NCBI RefSeq assembly: GCF_963681195.1 | Contig: NZ_OY808997.1 | Location: 434,001-498,000, forward strand | Direction of reading: 5' to 3' | DNA from: Vibrio sp. 16 | GTDB lineage: Bacteria; Pseudomonadota; Gammaproteobacteria; Enterobacterales; Vibrionaceae | Length of the DNA stretch: 64,000 nt | Shown: one piece after another, positions 55,939 through 64,000 of the stretch | How the letters are laid out: every line of letters begins with the position of its first letter | Position numbering within the stretch: the stretch's first letter is position 1 | Position numbers and translations under genes: made by a program | The notes under the pieces: generated by a model | The model's database searches: none | Told to the model about the DNA's origin: nothing | What the model saw: the letters and a program-made list of their open reading frames with translations, nothing else

Positions 55939-55967
55939 GTTTGCGGTCACGATTCTAGACCGCAAAC
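55939..55967. other. Perfect 10-bp inverted repeat between torD and purR
   Basis: GTTTGCGGTC, nine bases, GACCGCAAAC. The arms contain the PurR half-site bases CGCAAAC and GTTTGCG but in the reverse order, so it is not a standard PUR box. It may be a second transcript-end hairpin. Confidence 0.45.
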
Positions 55968-56025
55968 AAACTAAGCGCAAATAAAAAGGTTTTTGTTCCC
56001 TGCTCGTGGTCACAAAAGCTCGTAT

Positions 56026-56673
56026 TTATTCGCCTTTTAGGTAGCGAGAGTCAAGTTCCATAAACGCAACCATTAACATCACAATGGCAGAGTAGAATCC
56101 GAAATCATCTAAAGCTTTGCACTTAGCGGCGAACTTTGGCACCCAATTAAGTAGTGCGTGGCTGATGAACTTGTCTTGCTCTTCAAGTGCGTTTTCCATT
56201 TCAACATCACTTTCAAGTTCATTCGAGCGAATAATCAGATTACCAAGGAAGTCGAGTTCAATCGCGATATGATCCGCAGGTTCATTTAGGTTTTCATCAA
56301 CTTGGACGCCATGCTTTTGCATTAGTGCTTCCATTTCTCTCGCCGGCTCATCGTTAAGCAGTCCGCTTTTGCCTACATACATCGACGCATATGGAAGGGC
56401 AGAGTCTCTGTCTGATTTAAGGAATAAGTCACAAAAATCTGCGGCTAATTCAAGCTGCGCGTCTTCACGGTCCATAAGTCGATTTAGTGCATCAACTAAG
56501 TTGTCGACAGAAGGTTTTAGATCTGGGTTGTCGCCAAGCCCAGAGAGAAACGAACGAATCTCGGCTGAATGGTATTGGTCTAACGCCTCTTGAGTGAGCT
56601 CTTTCGCCAATAAGCTCGATAGCCACCAATAGATTTCTGCGCGTTTTTCATTGAATGATTTAATTTCTTGCAT
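56026..56673 (-). CDS. torD: TorD/DmsD-family molybdoenzyme chaperone
   Basis: 215 aa helical chaperone: [50 protein letters not shown] and [17 protein letters not shown], the family signatures. It would bind the twin-arginine leader of a molybdenum reductase such as TorA, whose gene is not in the window. Divergent from torR across a region with two TorR boxes. Confidence 0.88.
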   Translation of the reverse strand: MQEIKSFNEKRAEIYWWLSSLLAKELTQEALDQYHSAEIRSFLSGLGDNPDLKPSVDNLVDALNRLMDREDAQLELAADFCDLFLKSDRDSALPYASMYVGKSGLLNDEPAREMEALMQKHGVQVDENLNEPADHIAIELDFLGNLIIRSNELESDVEMENALEEQDKFISHALLNWVPKFAAKCKALDDFGFYSAIVMLMVAFMELDSRYLKGE

Positions 56674-56716
56674 TAGGTCAGGCTCCTAAAATAACTGCGC
56701 TTAGTGTACCCAATAA

Positions 56717-56726
56717 AGATGAACAG
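56717..56726 (-). promoter_or_regulatory. TorR box 1 (one mismatch)
   Basis: Minus-strand CTGTTCATCT differs at one position from the E. coli tor box CTGTTCATAT. It lies 44 bp upstream of the torD start codon and in the same orientation as box 2. Confidence 0.6.
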
Positions 56727-56768
56727 CGATAATGTCAGCTGTATAGAATTGAGTCTAAAAATGGAAAA

Positions 56769-56778
56769 ATATGAACAG
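56769..56778 (-). promoter_or_regulatory. TorR box 2 (exact match)
   Basis: Minus-strand CTGTTCATAT equals the decameric tor box of the E. coli torCAD promoter as I remember it. It is 52 bp (about five helical turns) from box 1, so both lie on the same DNA face between torD and torR. Confidence 0.75.
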
Positions 56779-56908
56779 ATGACCTAGGTTTGTCTTGAAT
56801 CAAGAAAAAATCATCTTTCTTGGTTTTAAAGTAACAAATACTAGAAATGTTACTGTTTATGAATAGAATACTCGTTAGAACGATGACCAATGTAAATAAG
56901 TGGTGTAA

Positions 56909-57622
56909 ATGAGCTATCACGTATTAGTTGTAGAAGATGACGCAGTAACTCGCAGCAAGCTAGTTGGTTACTTTCAGAATGAAGGTTACCACGTAAGCGA
57001 AGCCGAAAGTGGCGAGCAAATGCGTGATTCACTACAAAACAATGCGATAGATTTAGTGATGTTGGATATTAATCTTCCTGGAGAGGATGGTTTGATGCTA
57101 ACACGCGAACTTCGCAGTCAGTCAGACATTGGGATTATCCTGGTTACAGGACGCACGGATAGCATTGATAAGATTGTCGGTCTAGAAATGGGCGCCGACG
57201 ATTATGTCACAAAACCATTTGAGCTAAGAGAGTTGTTAGTTCGTGTCAAAAATTTGCTGTGGCGTATTTCGGCGGCGCGCAATTCATCAGGCACGGTCGA
57301 TGCAGACAAACAAGATGGCAACATAGTACGCTTTGGTGAGTGGACATTTGATGTTCAACGACGAGCATTAAGTCGTGCTGGTGAACCAGTTAAGTTGACT
57401 AAAGCTGAGTATGAACTGCTTGTTGCGCTGTCGTCTTACCCAAATCAAGTATTGAGCCGTGAGCGCATTTTGAACATGATTAGCCATCGCGTGGATGCAC
57501 CAAACGATCGTACGATCGATGTTCTCATTCGTCGCATGCGCGCTAAGATGGAATTTGATCCTAAGAACCCTCAAATTTTTGTGACGGTTCACGGTGAAGG
57601 CTACATGTTTGCTGGGGACTAA
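56909..57622 (+). CDS. torR: Response regulator TorR
   Basis: 237 aa OmpR-family regulator. Receiver with D10-D11, phosphoacceptor D53 (VMLDINLPGEDG) and K102 in VTKPFELRELL; C-terminal winged helix VKLTKAEYELLVALSSYPNQ, DRTIDVLIRRMRAKME, and HGEGYMFAG. The run DINLPGEDGLMLTRELR and LRELLVRVKNLLWRISAAR is very close to E. coli TorR. The kinase TorS and reductase genes are not here. Tor boxes nearby suggest autoregulation and control of torD. Confidence 0.9.
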   Translation: MSYHVLVVEDDAVTRSKLVGYFQNEGYHVSEAESGEQMRDSLQNNAIDLVMLDINLPGEDGLMLTRELRSQSDIGIILVTGRTDSIDKIVGLEMGADDYVTKPFELRELLVRVKNLLWRISAARNSSGTVDADKQDGNIVRFGEWTFDVQRRALSRAGEPVKLTKAEYELLVALSSYPNQVLSRERILNMISHRVDAPNDRTIDVLIRRMRAKMEFDPKNPQIFVTVHGEGYMFAGD

Positions 57623-57636
57623 CCCTTGAATTGAGT

Positions 57637-57667
57637 AAAAAACCGAGGCATGTGCCTCGGTTTTTTT
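57637..57667. terminator. Bidirectional terminator between torR and elyC
   Basis: AAAAAACCGAGGC, loop ATGT, GCCTCGGTTTTTTT; serves both convergent genes. Confidence 0.88.
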
Positions 57668-57670
57668 GTT

Positions 57671-58477
57671 TTATAGTTGGCTTTCTGGAGCTTCGATGAC
57701 GTGTTGTTCCTCATACTCCGACGCCCAATCTCTGAGCTTTTGCCACAAGATTCCTAGTGTCTCATGCCAGTAGCGTTCGGTTTGCTCTAGGTAGACTGCC
57801 TTGGGTGTGTACTTAGACCAAGGCTCAGTAACGTTATCGTGAGCTAAGTAGTTTGTTGGTGCAGGGTAGGGTTTTAAGCCCGCCGAGTGAAACTCGTTTA
57901 ATGCCCGTTTCATGTGGCTCGCGGAAGTCACCACGACCATTTTCTTGTGTTTCACAAAGGCGGCAGCTTGTCGTGCTTCTTCCCATGTGTCTTTTGCCGT
58001 CTCAAGCAAAATAATATCAGATTTAGACACGCCGAGAGCGAGCGCCACTTTGGCCATCATGCGAGCATTGCTTATGTCTGATCCTCCCGAATAACCCGAC
58101 AATATGAGCTTCGAACCAGGATAAATACGCATAACACGAATGCCTTCAGCAAGGCGCATCAAACCTGTACGGCTCAACTCGGACGTTGGTGGGATTTTGT
58201 CATCCACCACATGGCCGCTGCCTAGTACCATCACGTAATCAATCGACTCGTCAACGGGAAAGAACGCAGAATATTGACGCTCAAGTGGCATCAATAGCCG
58301 CGAGGAGACTGGCTGAAACGCAATAAGGAACATACCAATAAAAGAGAAAAGAACGATAAAACAGCCGGTCTTTTGATTTCGAGTGAACATGATCAACATC
58401 AAGCCCAATAGGCCGATGATAAGCATTGCCGGTAGCGGCATCAGAAGAGAAGAGACCACTTTTTTCAGCTCAAACAT
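57671..58477 (-). CDS. elyC: Envelope biogenesis factor ElyC (DUF218)
   Basis: 268 aa. Two N-terminal membrane spans (residues about 10-30 and 38-57), then the DUF218/SanA-like domain: YVMVLGSGHVVDDKIPPTSE, RLAEGIRVMRIYPGSKLILS, KDTWEEARQAAAF and VVTSASHMKRALNEF. It matches E. coli ElyC, needed for peptidoglycan and lipid-carrier homeostasis at low temperature. Divergent from cmoM, the same neighbourhood as E. coli ycbC-smtA-mukFEB. Confidence 0.92.
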   Translation of the reverse strand: MFELKKVVSSLLMPLPAMLIIGLLGLMLIMFTRNQKTGCFIVLFSFIGMFLIAFQPVSSRLLMPLERQYSAFFPVDESIDYVMVLGSGHVVDDKIPPTSELSRTGLMRLAEGIRVMRIYPGSKLILSGYSGGSDISNARMMAKVALALGVSKSDIILLETAKDTWEEARQAAAFVKHKKMVVVTSASHMKRALNEFHSAGLKPYPAPTNYLAHDNVTEPWSKYTPKAVYLEQTERYWHETLGILWQKLRDWASEYEEQHVIEAPESQL

Positions 58478-58590
58478 ACTAAATAGTCCGAAAAAACATC
58501 AGTTGATTATTTTTTAAGAGAAACCCTCTTTATTCCTGCTTTTCTTGTGACAGAATAGCAGCACGATTGGACATGATACCCTAAGCTGCT

Positions 58591-59385
58591 GTGACTGAAG
58601 ACCGTAATTTCGACGATATTGCCCACAAATTTGCAAAAAATATTTACGGCTCCGATAAAGGAGAGATTCGCCAAGTCATTGTTTGGGAAGACTTAGAGCA
58701 ACTACTCTCTTCTATTGACGGTGACAAACGTGCATTAACGATATTGGATGCAGGTGGTGGATTAGCGCAAATGTCGCAAAAGCTTGCCAAACTCGGACAC
58801 CAAGTCGCGTTATGTGATCTATCTTCGGAAATGCTGCAACTGGCGAAACAGGATATTGAAAAAAATAACTTGCTTGAGCAGTATCGCTTGATTCATTCTC
58901 CAGTCCAAGAAATTGGTCAACATCTCGATAGTCCAGTTGATATGGTGATGTTCCATGCGGTGATGGAGTGGTTAGTCGACCCGAAAACGGCGCTAGAAAA
59001 AGTACTAGAGCAAGTGAAATCTGATGGTGCGGCATCCATCATGTTCTACAACCATCACGGCTTGGTCTACAAAAATGTTGTATGTGGCAATATTCCTCAT
59101 GTTCTTGAGGGCATGCCACATCGGAAACGATTTAAATTACAGCCACAGAAAGGCTTAAAACCAGAAGACGTCTACCAATGGATAGAAGATGCTGGGTTTG
59201 AAATCTGTGGCAAATCTGGAATTCGTTGTTTTAGTGATTACATAGGGAATATGGAATACACAGGGGATTACCAGTATGAAGATGTATTGGCTTTAGAAAA
59301 ACAATTGTGTCGACAAGAGCCATACCTCTCATTAGGCCGTTACATTCATGTATGGGCCAAAAAGAAACAGAAACAGGAACAATAA
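58591..59385 (+). CDS. cmoM: tRNA 5-carboxymethoxyuridine methyltransferase CmoM (SmtA)
   Basis: 264 aa SAM-dependent methyltransferase: [20 protein letters not shown], motif [29 protein letters not shown] and [11 protein letters not shown], all typical of SmtA/CmoM. It methylates cmo5U34 in tRNA. The start is GTG at 58591 without a strong Shine-Dalgarno. It overlaps mukF by one base (TAATG), so it leads the muk operon. Confidence 0.93.
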   Translation: MTEDRNFDDIAHKFAKNIYGSDKGEIRQVIVWEDLEQLLSSIDGDKRALTILDAGGGLAQMSQKLAKLGHQVALCDLSSEMLQLAKQDIEKNNLLEQYRLIHSPVQEIGQHLDSPVDMVMFHAVMEWLVDPKTALEKVLEQVKSDGAASIMFYNHHGLVYKNVVCGNIPHVLEGMPHRKRFKLQPQKGLKPEDVYQWIEDAGFEICGKSGIRCFSDYIGNMEYTGDYQYEDVLALEKQLCRQEPYLSLGRYIHVWAKKKQKQEQ

Positions 59386-60722
59386 TGAGTGAGATAACTC
59401 TCAATGCTGCAGAGCAACCAATTGATGAATTGGTGGGCTGGGTAAAGCAGCACGATTTCTCATTAAACCTGACGACAGAGCGGTTGGCATTTTTGATTGC
59501 TATCGCGGTACTCAGTAACGAAAGGTTTGATGAAGAATTGGGTGAAGGTGAACTGCATGATGCGTTTACAATCGTCACTCGATTATTTGAAGAGACAGGA
59601 GACGCTTCCGCGTTTCGTGCCAACAATGCCATCAATGAGATGGTTAAGCAGCGTCTTATTAGCCGTTTTGTCAGTGAGATTACTGACGGAGCCGCCATAT
59701 ACCGCCTGTCTCCGTTAGCGGTAGGTATTACCGACTACTACGTACGTCATCGTGAGTTTTCAAAACTGCGTCTTTCTATTCAGCTGTCTATGGTCGCGGA
59801 TGAAATGGCGAAAGCGATTGAGGCGGCACAAAAGGGTGGCACACCGGGCCACTGGAAGAAAAACGTATACGGGATCTTAAAATATTCTGTAGGCGAAATC
59901 TTCGATCAAATCGATCTCAACCAACGTGTGATGGATGAGCAGCAACAGTCTGTGAAACAACAGATTGCCGACCTGCTTAACAAAGACTGGCGAGAAGCAA
60001 TCAACAACTGTGAAGCGCTACTGTCAGAAACATCCAGCACGTTGCGTGAACTTCAAGATACGCTGCAAGCGGCCAGTGATGAACTGCAAACTCAGATCCT
60101 AGATATTCAAGAAATTGTTTACGGCGATCCTGAGCTTGAGTTCATTGAAGAAGCCTTGTTTGGTCTGCAGATGAAACTGGACCGAATCACAAGCTGGGGC
60201 CAGCAAGCTATCGACCTTTGGATTGGTTACGACCGTCACGTGCACAAGTTTATCCGTACCGCTATTGATATGGATAAGAACCGTGCGTTTAGCTCGCGTC
60301 TGCGCCAGTCGGTCAAAGACTATTTTGACGCGCCTTGGTACCTCACCTATGCCGATGCTGAGCGTTTAACTGACCTGCGTGATGAAGCGTTAGTCCTGCG
60401 TGATGACGAGGTTACCGGTCAAGTGCCACTGGAAGTGGAATACGAAGAATTTCAACAAGTCAATGATGAGCTGTCTGAGCGTATTGGTGACATGCTCAAA
60501 GCGCACAAAGAGCAAGGCTCACCGATTGATCTTGGGGTTGTGTTACGTGATTACCTCGCACAGCATCCTCGCACTCATCATTTCGATTTAGCCCGAATCG
60601 TTATCGACCAAGCCGTCCGTCTTGGTTATTCAGAATCGGATTACCAAGCGATTCAGCCAGATTGGCAAGCCATCAACGATTTTGGGGCAAAGGTACAAGC
60701 AAATGTCATCGACAGATACTAA
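59385..60722 (+). CDS. mukF: Chromosome partition protein MukF (kleisin)
   Basis: 445 aa from the ATG at 59385 ([20 protein letters not shown]), preceded by CAGGAAC; an upstream frame from 59307 is spurious. N-terminal winged helix [20 protein letters not shown], central helical bundle with long charged helices, and C-terminal winged helix contacting the MukB head ([20 protein letters not shown]). Bridges MukB heads and binds MukE. The gene overlaps mukE by 20 bp. Confidence 0.96.
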   Translation: MSEITLNAAEQPIDELVGWVKQHDFSLNLTTERLAFLIAIAVLSNERFDEELGEGELHDAFTIVTRLFEETGDASAFRANNAINEMVKQRLISRFVSEITDGAAIYRLSPLAVGITDYYVRHREFSKLRLSIQLSMVADEMAKAIEAAQKGGTPGHWKKNVYGILKYSVGEIFDQIDLNQRVMDEQQQSVKQQIADLLNKDWREAINNCEALLSETSSTLRELQDTLQAASDELQTQILDIQEIVYGDPELEFIEEALFGLQMKLDRITSWGQQAIDLWIGYDRHVHKFIRTAIDMDKNRAFSSRLRQSVKDYFDAPWYLTYADAERLTDLRDEALVLRDDEVTGQVPLEVEYEEFQQVNDELSERIGDMLKAHKEQGSPIDLGVVLRDYLAQHPRTHHFDLARIVIDQAVRLGYSESDYQAIQPDWQAINDFGAKVQANVIDRY

Positions 60723-61428
60723 TGAATACATGCCAGAGAATCTGGTCAAAGCACTCTCTAACCCTCTGTTCCCAGCACTCGACAGTATGCTTCGAGCAGG
60801 GCGTCATATCTCAAGTGAAGACTTGGATAACCACGCACTACTCTCTGATTTTGAGGTAGAGCTTTCTTCTTTCTACCAGCGTTACAACACCGAATTGGTG
60901 AAAGCGCCAGAAGGTTTCTTCTACCTTCGTCCACGTTCAACGTCTCTGATTGGCCGTAGTGTTCTTTCTGAACTGGATATGCTGGTGGGTAAGGTACTGT
61001 GTTTCCTTTACCTGAGCCCAGAGCGTCTTGCGCACGAAGGCATCTTCACTAACCAAGAACTTTATGAAGAGCTGTTGGCGCTAGCCGATGAAGCGAAGTT
61101 GATGAAGCTAGTAACCAACCGTGCGACTGGTTCTGACCTTGATAAAGAAAAGCTGTTTGAAAAAGTGCGTACGTCACTTCGTCGTCTGCGTCGTCTAGGC
61201 ATGATCATCAACATCGGTGAAACCGGTAAGTTCAGCATCAGTGAGTCGGTATTCCGTTTTGGTGCCGATGTACGTGTTGGCGATGATATGCGTGAAGCGC
61301 AGCTACGTCTGATCCGTGACGGTGAAGCGGTCGTGCACACCAAAGAGCCAAGCCAAGGCAGCCTATTGTCTGAAGAAGATCAAGACGACCAAGCCCAAGA
61401 AGAAACAACAGAAGAGGGTGAAGCATGA
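60703..61428 (+). CDS. mukE: Chromosome partition protein MukE
   Basis: 241 aa from the ATG at 60703 ([20 protein letters not shown]). Signature stretches [25 protein letters not shown]-type helix then [20 protein letters not shown], and [18 protein letters not shown] winged helix. Acidic C-terminal tail. It overlaps mukF by 20 bp and mukB by four bases (ATGA), so the three are translationally coupled and made together. Confidence 0.96.
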   Translation: MSSTDTNEYMPENLVKALSNPLFPALDSMLRAGRHISSEDLDNHALLSDFEVELSSFYQRYNTELVKAPEGFFYLRPRSTSLIGRSVLSELDMLVGKVLCFLYLSPERLAHEGIFTNQELYEELLALADEAKLMKLVTNRATGSDLDKEKLFEKVRTSLRRLRRLGMIINIGETGKFSISESVFRFGADVRVGDDMREAQLRLIRDGEAVVHTKEPSQGSLLSEEDQDDQAQEETTEEGEA

Positions 61429-64000
61429 GCATGATTGAACGCGGTAAATACCAATCGCTGACCATGGTTAACTGGAATGGCTTCTTTGCCCGTACGTTTG
61501 ACATCGATGGTCTGGTCACCACGCTATCAGGTGGTAACGGTGCAGGTAAATCAACCACAATGGCGGCGTTCATCACCGCATTAATTCCTGACCAAACGCT
61601 ACTGCACTTCCGTAACACCACAGAAGCAGGCAGCAGCCAATCGTCTCGCGACAAAGGTCTGTACGGTAAGTTACAGCCGGGCGCATGTTATGCGGCGCTA
61701 GACGTGGTGAACTCACGTAACCAACGCCTATTGTTCGCAGTAAAACTGCAGCAAGTTGCGGGTCGTGATAAGAAAGTAGACATCAAACCGTTTGTTATCC
61801 AAGGTCTTCCAAGCCATGTGAAACCAACGGATATCTTGATTGAAAGCGTATCTGCGACTCAAGCTCGTGTACGTCAAATCAACGAAGTAAAAGAATCGAT
61901 CGCAGAATTTGAAGGCGTTCAATTCAAAGCGTTCTCTTCTATCGTGGATTACCACGCGCAAATGTTTGAATTCGGTGTGATTCCGAAGAAACTGCGTAAC
62001 TCTGGTGACCGTTCTAAATTCTACCGCCTGATCGAAGCATCGCTTTACGGTGGTATCTCAAGTGCGATTACACGCTCGCTACGTGACTACCTTCTGCCAC
62101 AAAACGGCGGCGTGAAGAAAGCGTTCCAAGATATGGAATCGGCGCTGCGTGAAAACCGCATGACGCTAGAAGCGATCAAAACCACGCAAGCCGACCGTGA
62201 CTTGTTCAAACACTTGATCACAGAGTCGACCAACTATGTGGCTGCGGACTACATGCGTCACGCGAACGATCGTCGTAACAAGTTGGATAAAACACTGTCA
62301 TTGCGTTCAGAGCTGTTCGGTTCTCGTGAAACTCTCGTTGAGCAAAACAACCTGCTTAACCGCGTTCAAGAAGAGCTAGAACTGCTGATCGAGTCGGAAT
62401 CTGCGCTAGAGCAAGATTACCAAGCGGCTTCGGATCACTTGCAACTGGTGCAAAACGCACTGCGTCAGCAAGAGAAGATCGAACGCTACCAAGAAGATCT
62501 TGAAGAGCTAAGTGAGCGTCTTGAAGAACAGATGATGGTAGTGGAAGAAGCGCAAGAACGCGTGATGATGGTGGAAGAGCAAGCGACCGTTGCAGAAGAA
62601 GAGGTGGATAGCCTTAAGACGCAACTGGCGGACTACCAACAAGCACTTGACGTTCAGCAAACTCGTGCACTTCAATACCAACAAGCGGTTCAAGCGCTGG
62701 AGAAAGCGAAACAGCTACTTGGCGATGACAGCCTAACGGCAGAATCGGCACAAGCGCTTGTCTCTGAGCTTAAGAGCAAAGAATCAGAAAGCACCAACGC
62801 GTTGCTATCGGTTAAGCACAAACTGGACATGTCTTCTGCAGCAGCAGAGCAGTTCGAAACGGCACTTAAACTGGTACAAAGCATCGTTGGTCAAGTTGAG
62901 CGCAAAGACGCGTCTGAACATGCGAAAACCGCAATTGCGAAAGCGCGTGAATCTCAGCAAGTTGCGCAAAACGAACAACAATGGCGTGCACAGCACCGTG
63001 ATCTTGAACGTAGCCTTAACCAGCAACGTCAAGCGCGCGAGCTAGTCAACGAATACCAGAAGCAGTTCCATGTTGAACTGACTGACGAAATCACGTTTGA
63101 ACAAGAGCGTGAACGTCATGCGATGCAAATTGACTCGCTAGAAATGACGCAGGAAGACGTGCGTGAGCAACGCAGCGAACAGCGTCGTCTAGAGCAAGAT
63201 GCAGTAGCGGAAATCAACAAGCTAGAGGCCATTGCTCCAACTTGGATTGCGGCGAACGATGCGCTAGAAAAACTGCGTGAGCAAAGTGGCGCTGAGCTAG
63301 AAGATAGCCAGTCAGTCATGAGTCAAATGCAAGTGGTGCTTGAGCAAGAGAAGACCCTTTCTCTGGCGAAAGACAAACTAGCAGAGCGTCGCAGCCAACT
63401 TGACTCTGAGATTGAGCGTCTTGCTTCTCCTGGTGGTTCAAACGACCCTCGTCTGAAAGGTTTGGCAGATACACTGGGCGGCGTATTGCTGTCTGAGATC
63501 TACGATGACATCACAATTGATGACGCGCCTTACTTCAGTGCGATGTACGGTCCGGCTCGTCACGCTATCGTTGTTTCTGACCTATCTGGTATCGAAGAGA
63601 AACTGGTAGAGCTAGACGACTGTCCAGAAGACTTGTACATCATTGAAGGTGACATCGATGCCTTTGATGACAGCTCATTCGACGCAGAAGAGCTAGAAGG
63701 CGCGGTTTGCGTTCGTATGAACGATCGCCAAATGCGTTACTCTCGCTTGCCTGAAATCCCACTGTTCGGTCGTGCGGCACGTGAGCAGCGTTTAGAGTTG
63801 CTTCGTAACGAACGTGAAGAAGTGGTTGAGATGCACGCGAAAGCAGCATTCGATTCGCAAAAAATGCAGCGTCTTTACCAAGCGTTCAACCAGTTTGTGG
63901 CAAGCCACATTCAAGTAGCATTTGAAGCAGACCCAGAGCAATCATTGGCAACCATTCGCGACAAGCGTAACCAAATTGCTCGCGTACTGGCTGACCTGGA
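61425..64000 (+). CDS. mukB: Chromosome partition protein MukB (5' part, truncated by window end)
   Basis: The open frame from ATG 61425 runs through the window end with 858 codons present of about 1,480 expected. Head ATPase with Walker [10 protein letters not shown] at residues 36-44 and [17 protein letters not shown]; a long N-terminal coiled coil (about 290-640); then the hinge ([40 protein letters not shown]) and the start of the return coil. SMC-like condensin of gammaproteobacteria. The signature and Walker B motifs lie beyond the window. Confidence 0.97.
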   Translation, partial: MSMIERGKYQSLTMVNWNGFFARTFDIDGLVTTLSGGNGAGKSTTMAAFITALIPDQTLLHFRNTTEAGSSQSSRDKGLYGKLQPGACYAALDVVNSRNQRLLFAVKLQQVAGRDKKVDIKPFVIQGLPSHVKPTDILIESVSATQARVRQINEVKESIAEFEGVQFKAFSSIVDYHAQMFEFGVIPKKLRNSGDRSKFYRLIEASLYGGISSAITRSLRDYLLPQNGGVKKAFQDMESALRENRMTLEAIKTTQADRDLFKHLITESTNYVAADYMRHANDRRNKLDKTLSLRSELFGSRETLVEQNNLLNRVQEELELLIESESALEQDYQAASDHLQLVQNALRQQEKIERYQEDLEELSERLEEQMMVVEEAQERVMMVEEQATVAEEEVDSLKTQLADYQQALDVQQTRALQYQQAVQALEKAKQLLGDDSLTAESAQALVSELKSKESESTNALLSVKHKLDMSSAAAEQFETALKLVQSIVGQVERKDASEHAKTAIAKARESQQVAQNEQQWRAQHRDLERSLNQQRQARELVNEYQKQFHVELTDEITFEQERERHAMQIDSLEMTQEDVREQRSEQRRLEQDAVAEINKLEAIAPTWIAANDALEKLREQSGAELEDSQSVMSQMQVVLEQEKTLSLAKDKLAERRSQLDSEIERLASPGGSNDPRLKGLADTLGGVLLSEIYDDITIDDAPYFSAMYGPARHAIVVSDLSGIEEKLVELDDCPEDLYIIEGDIDAFDDSSFDAEELEGAVCVRMNDRQMRYSRLPEIPLFGRAAREQRLELLRNEREEVVEMHAKAAFDSQKMQRLYQAFNQFVASHIQVAFEADPEQSLATIRDKRNQIARVLADL

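Noticed and set aside
55939..55967. PurR operator near the purR start
   Set aside because: The half-site bases occur in the wrong order (GTTTGCG first, CGCAAAC second) and 13 bp apart, unlike the CGCAAAC/GTTTGCG palindrome PurR binds.
59307..59384. Upstream extension of mukF
   Set aside because: It lies inside cmoM in another frame, lacks conserved MukF sequence, and the ATG at 59385 has the right N terminus and a ribosome-binding site.

Overview
The window looks like a chromosomal segment of a Vibrio, probably of the Harveyi/parahaemolyticus type. This rests on recognised proteins and gene order: apt-dnaX-ybaB-recR, gapA-yeaD next to msrB, glgC-glgA, tfoY-purR-torD-torR, and elyC-cmoM-mukFEB. 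The DUF2860 and DUF2989 proteins and a TIGR02808-like 43-residue membrane protein also point that way. I saw no tRNA, rRNA, transposase, prophage, CRISPR array or toxin-antitoxin module. Nearly everything reads as core or regional chromosome.

Layout. 1-6.3 kb: a truncated LysR regulator, an RssB-like response regulator, then ybaN, apt, dnaX (with a conserved programmed -1 frameshift site), ybaB and recR. 6.3-10.8 kb (minus strand): a RstA/RstB-like two-component system followed by a DUF2860 outer-membrane protein and a PKD-like lipoprotein, the least understood block here. 10.9-16.5 kb: two cysteine-cluster proteins, a large MscS channel, small metabolic genes and a secreted alkaline phosphatase. 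16.5-23.1 kb (minus): a BCCT transporter with a long cytoplasmic tail, an unknown small protein, a ChaN-type lipoprotein behind a good Fur box, rlmA and a chemoreceptor. 23.3-29.9 kb (minus): malic enzyme and a DASS dicarboxylate symporter, preceded by a sigma-54 promoter and a DctD-like site, then dctD-dctB; this reads as one C4-dicarboxylate sensing, uptake and catabolism unit. 30-48.6 kb: housekeeping genes (yeaD, gapA, msrB, yeaC, ychJ, lpxH, ppiB, cysS, tdk, infA, ate, aat, aroA, yciN, topA), an EAL-HDOD protein and a degenerate GGDEF protein. 49-54.4 kb: glgC-glgA, an alpha/beta hydrolase, a DUF2007/VTT pair and tfoY. 54.8-64 kb: purR, torD, torR, elyC, cmoM, mukF, mukE and the first 858 codons of mukB, which runs off the end.

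Regulation is the richest layer. The clearest signals are a GEMM-I c-di-GMP riboswitch in the tfoY leader (minus strand, 54551-54638), two TorR boxes in the torD/torR intergenic region (one an exact match to the E. coli decamer as I remember it), a Fur box before chaN, a -24/-12 promoter plus a candidate DctD site before the dicarboxylate symporter, and the dnaX slippery heptamer. Cyclic-di-GMP recurs as a theme: the riboswitch, an EAL-HDOD protein lacking normal EAL signatures, and a GGDEF protein whose signature reads EDDEF. Local oddities are ybaN with no ordinary start codon, an exact 18-bp tandem duplication inside purR, and an imperfect inverted-repeat element between tdk and infA.

All calls come from reading sequence and from memory of the families; no search, alignment or folding program was run.
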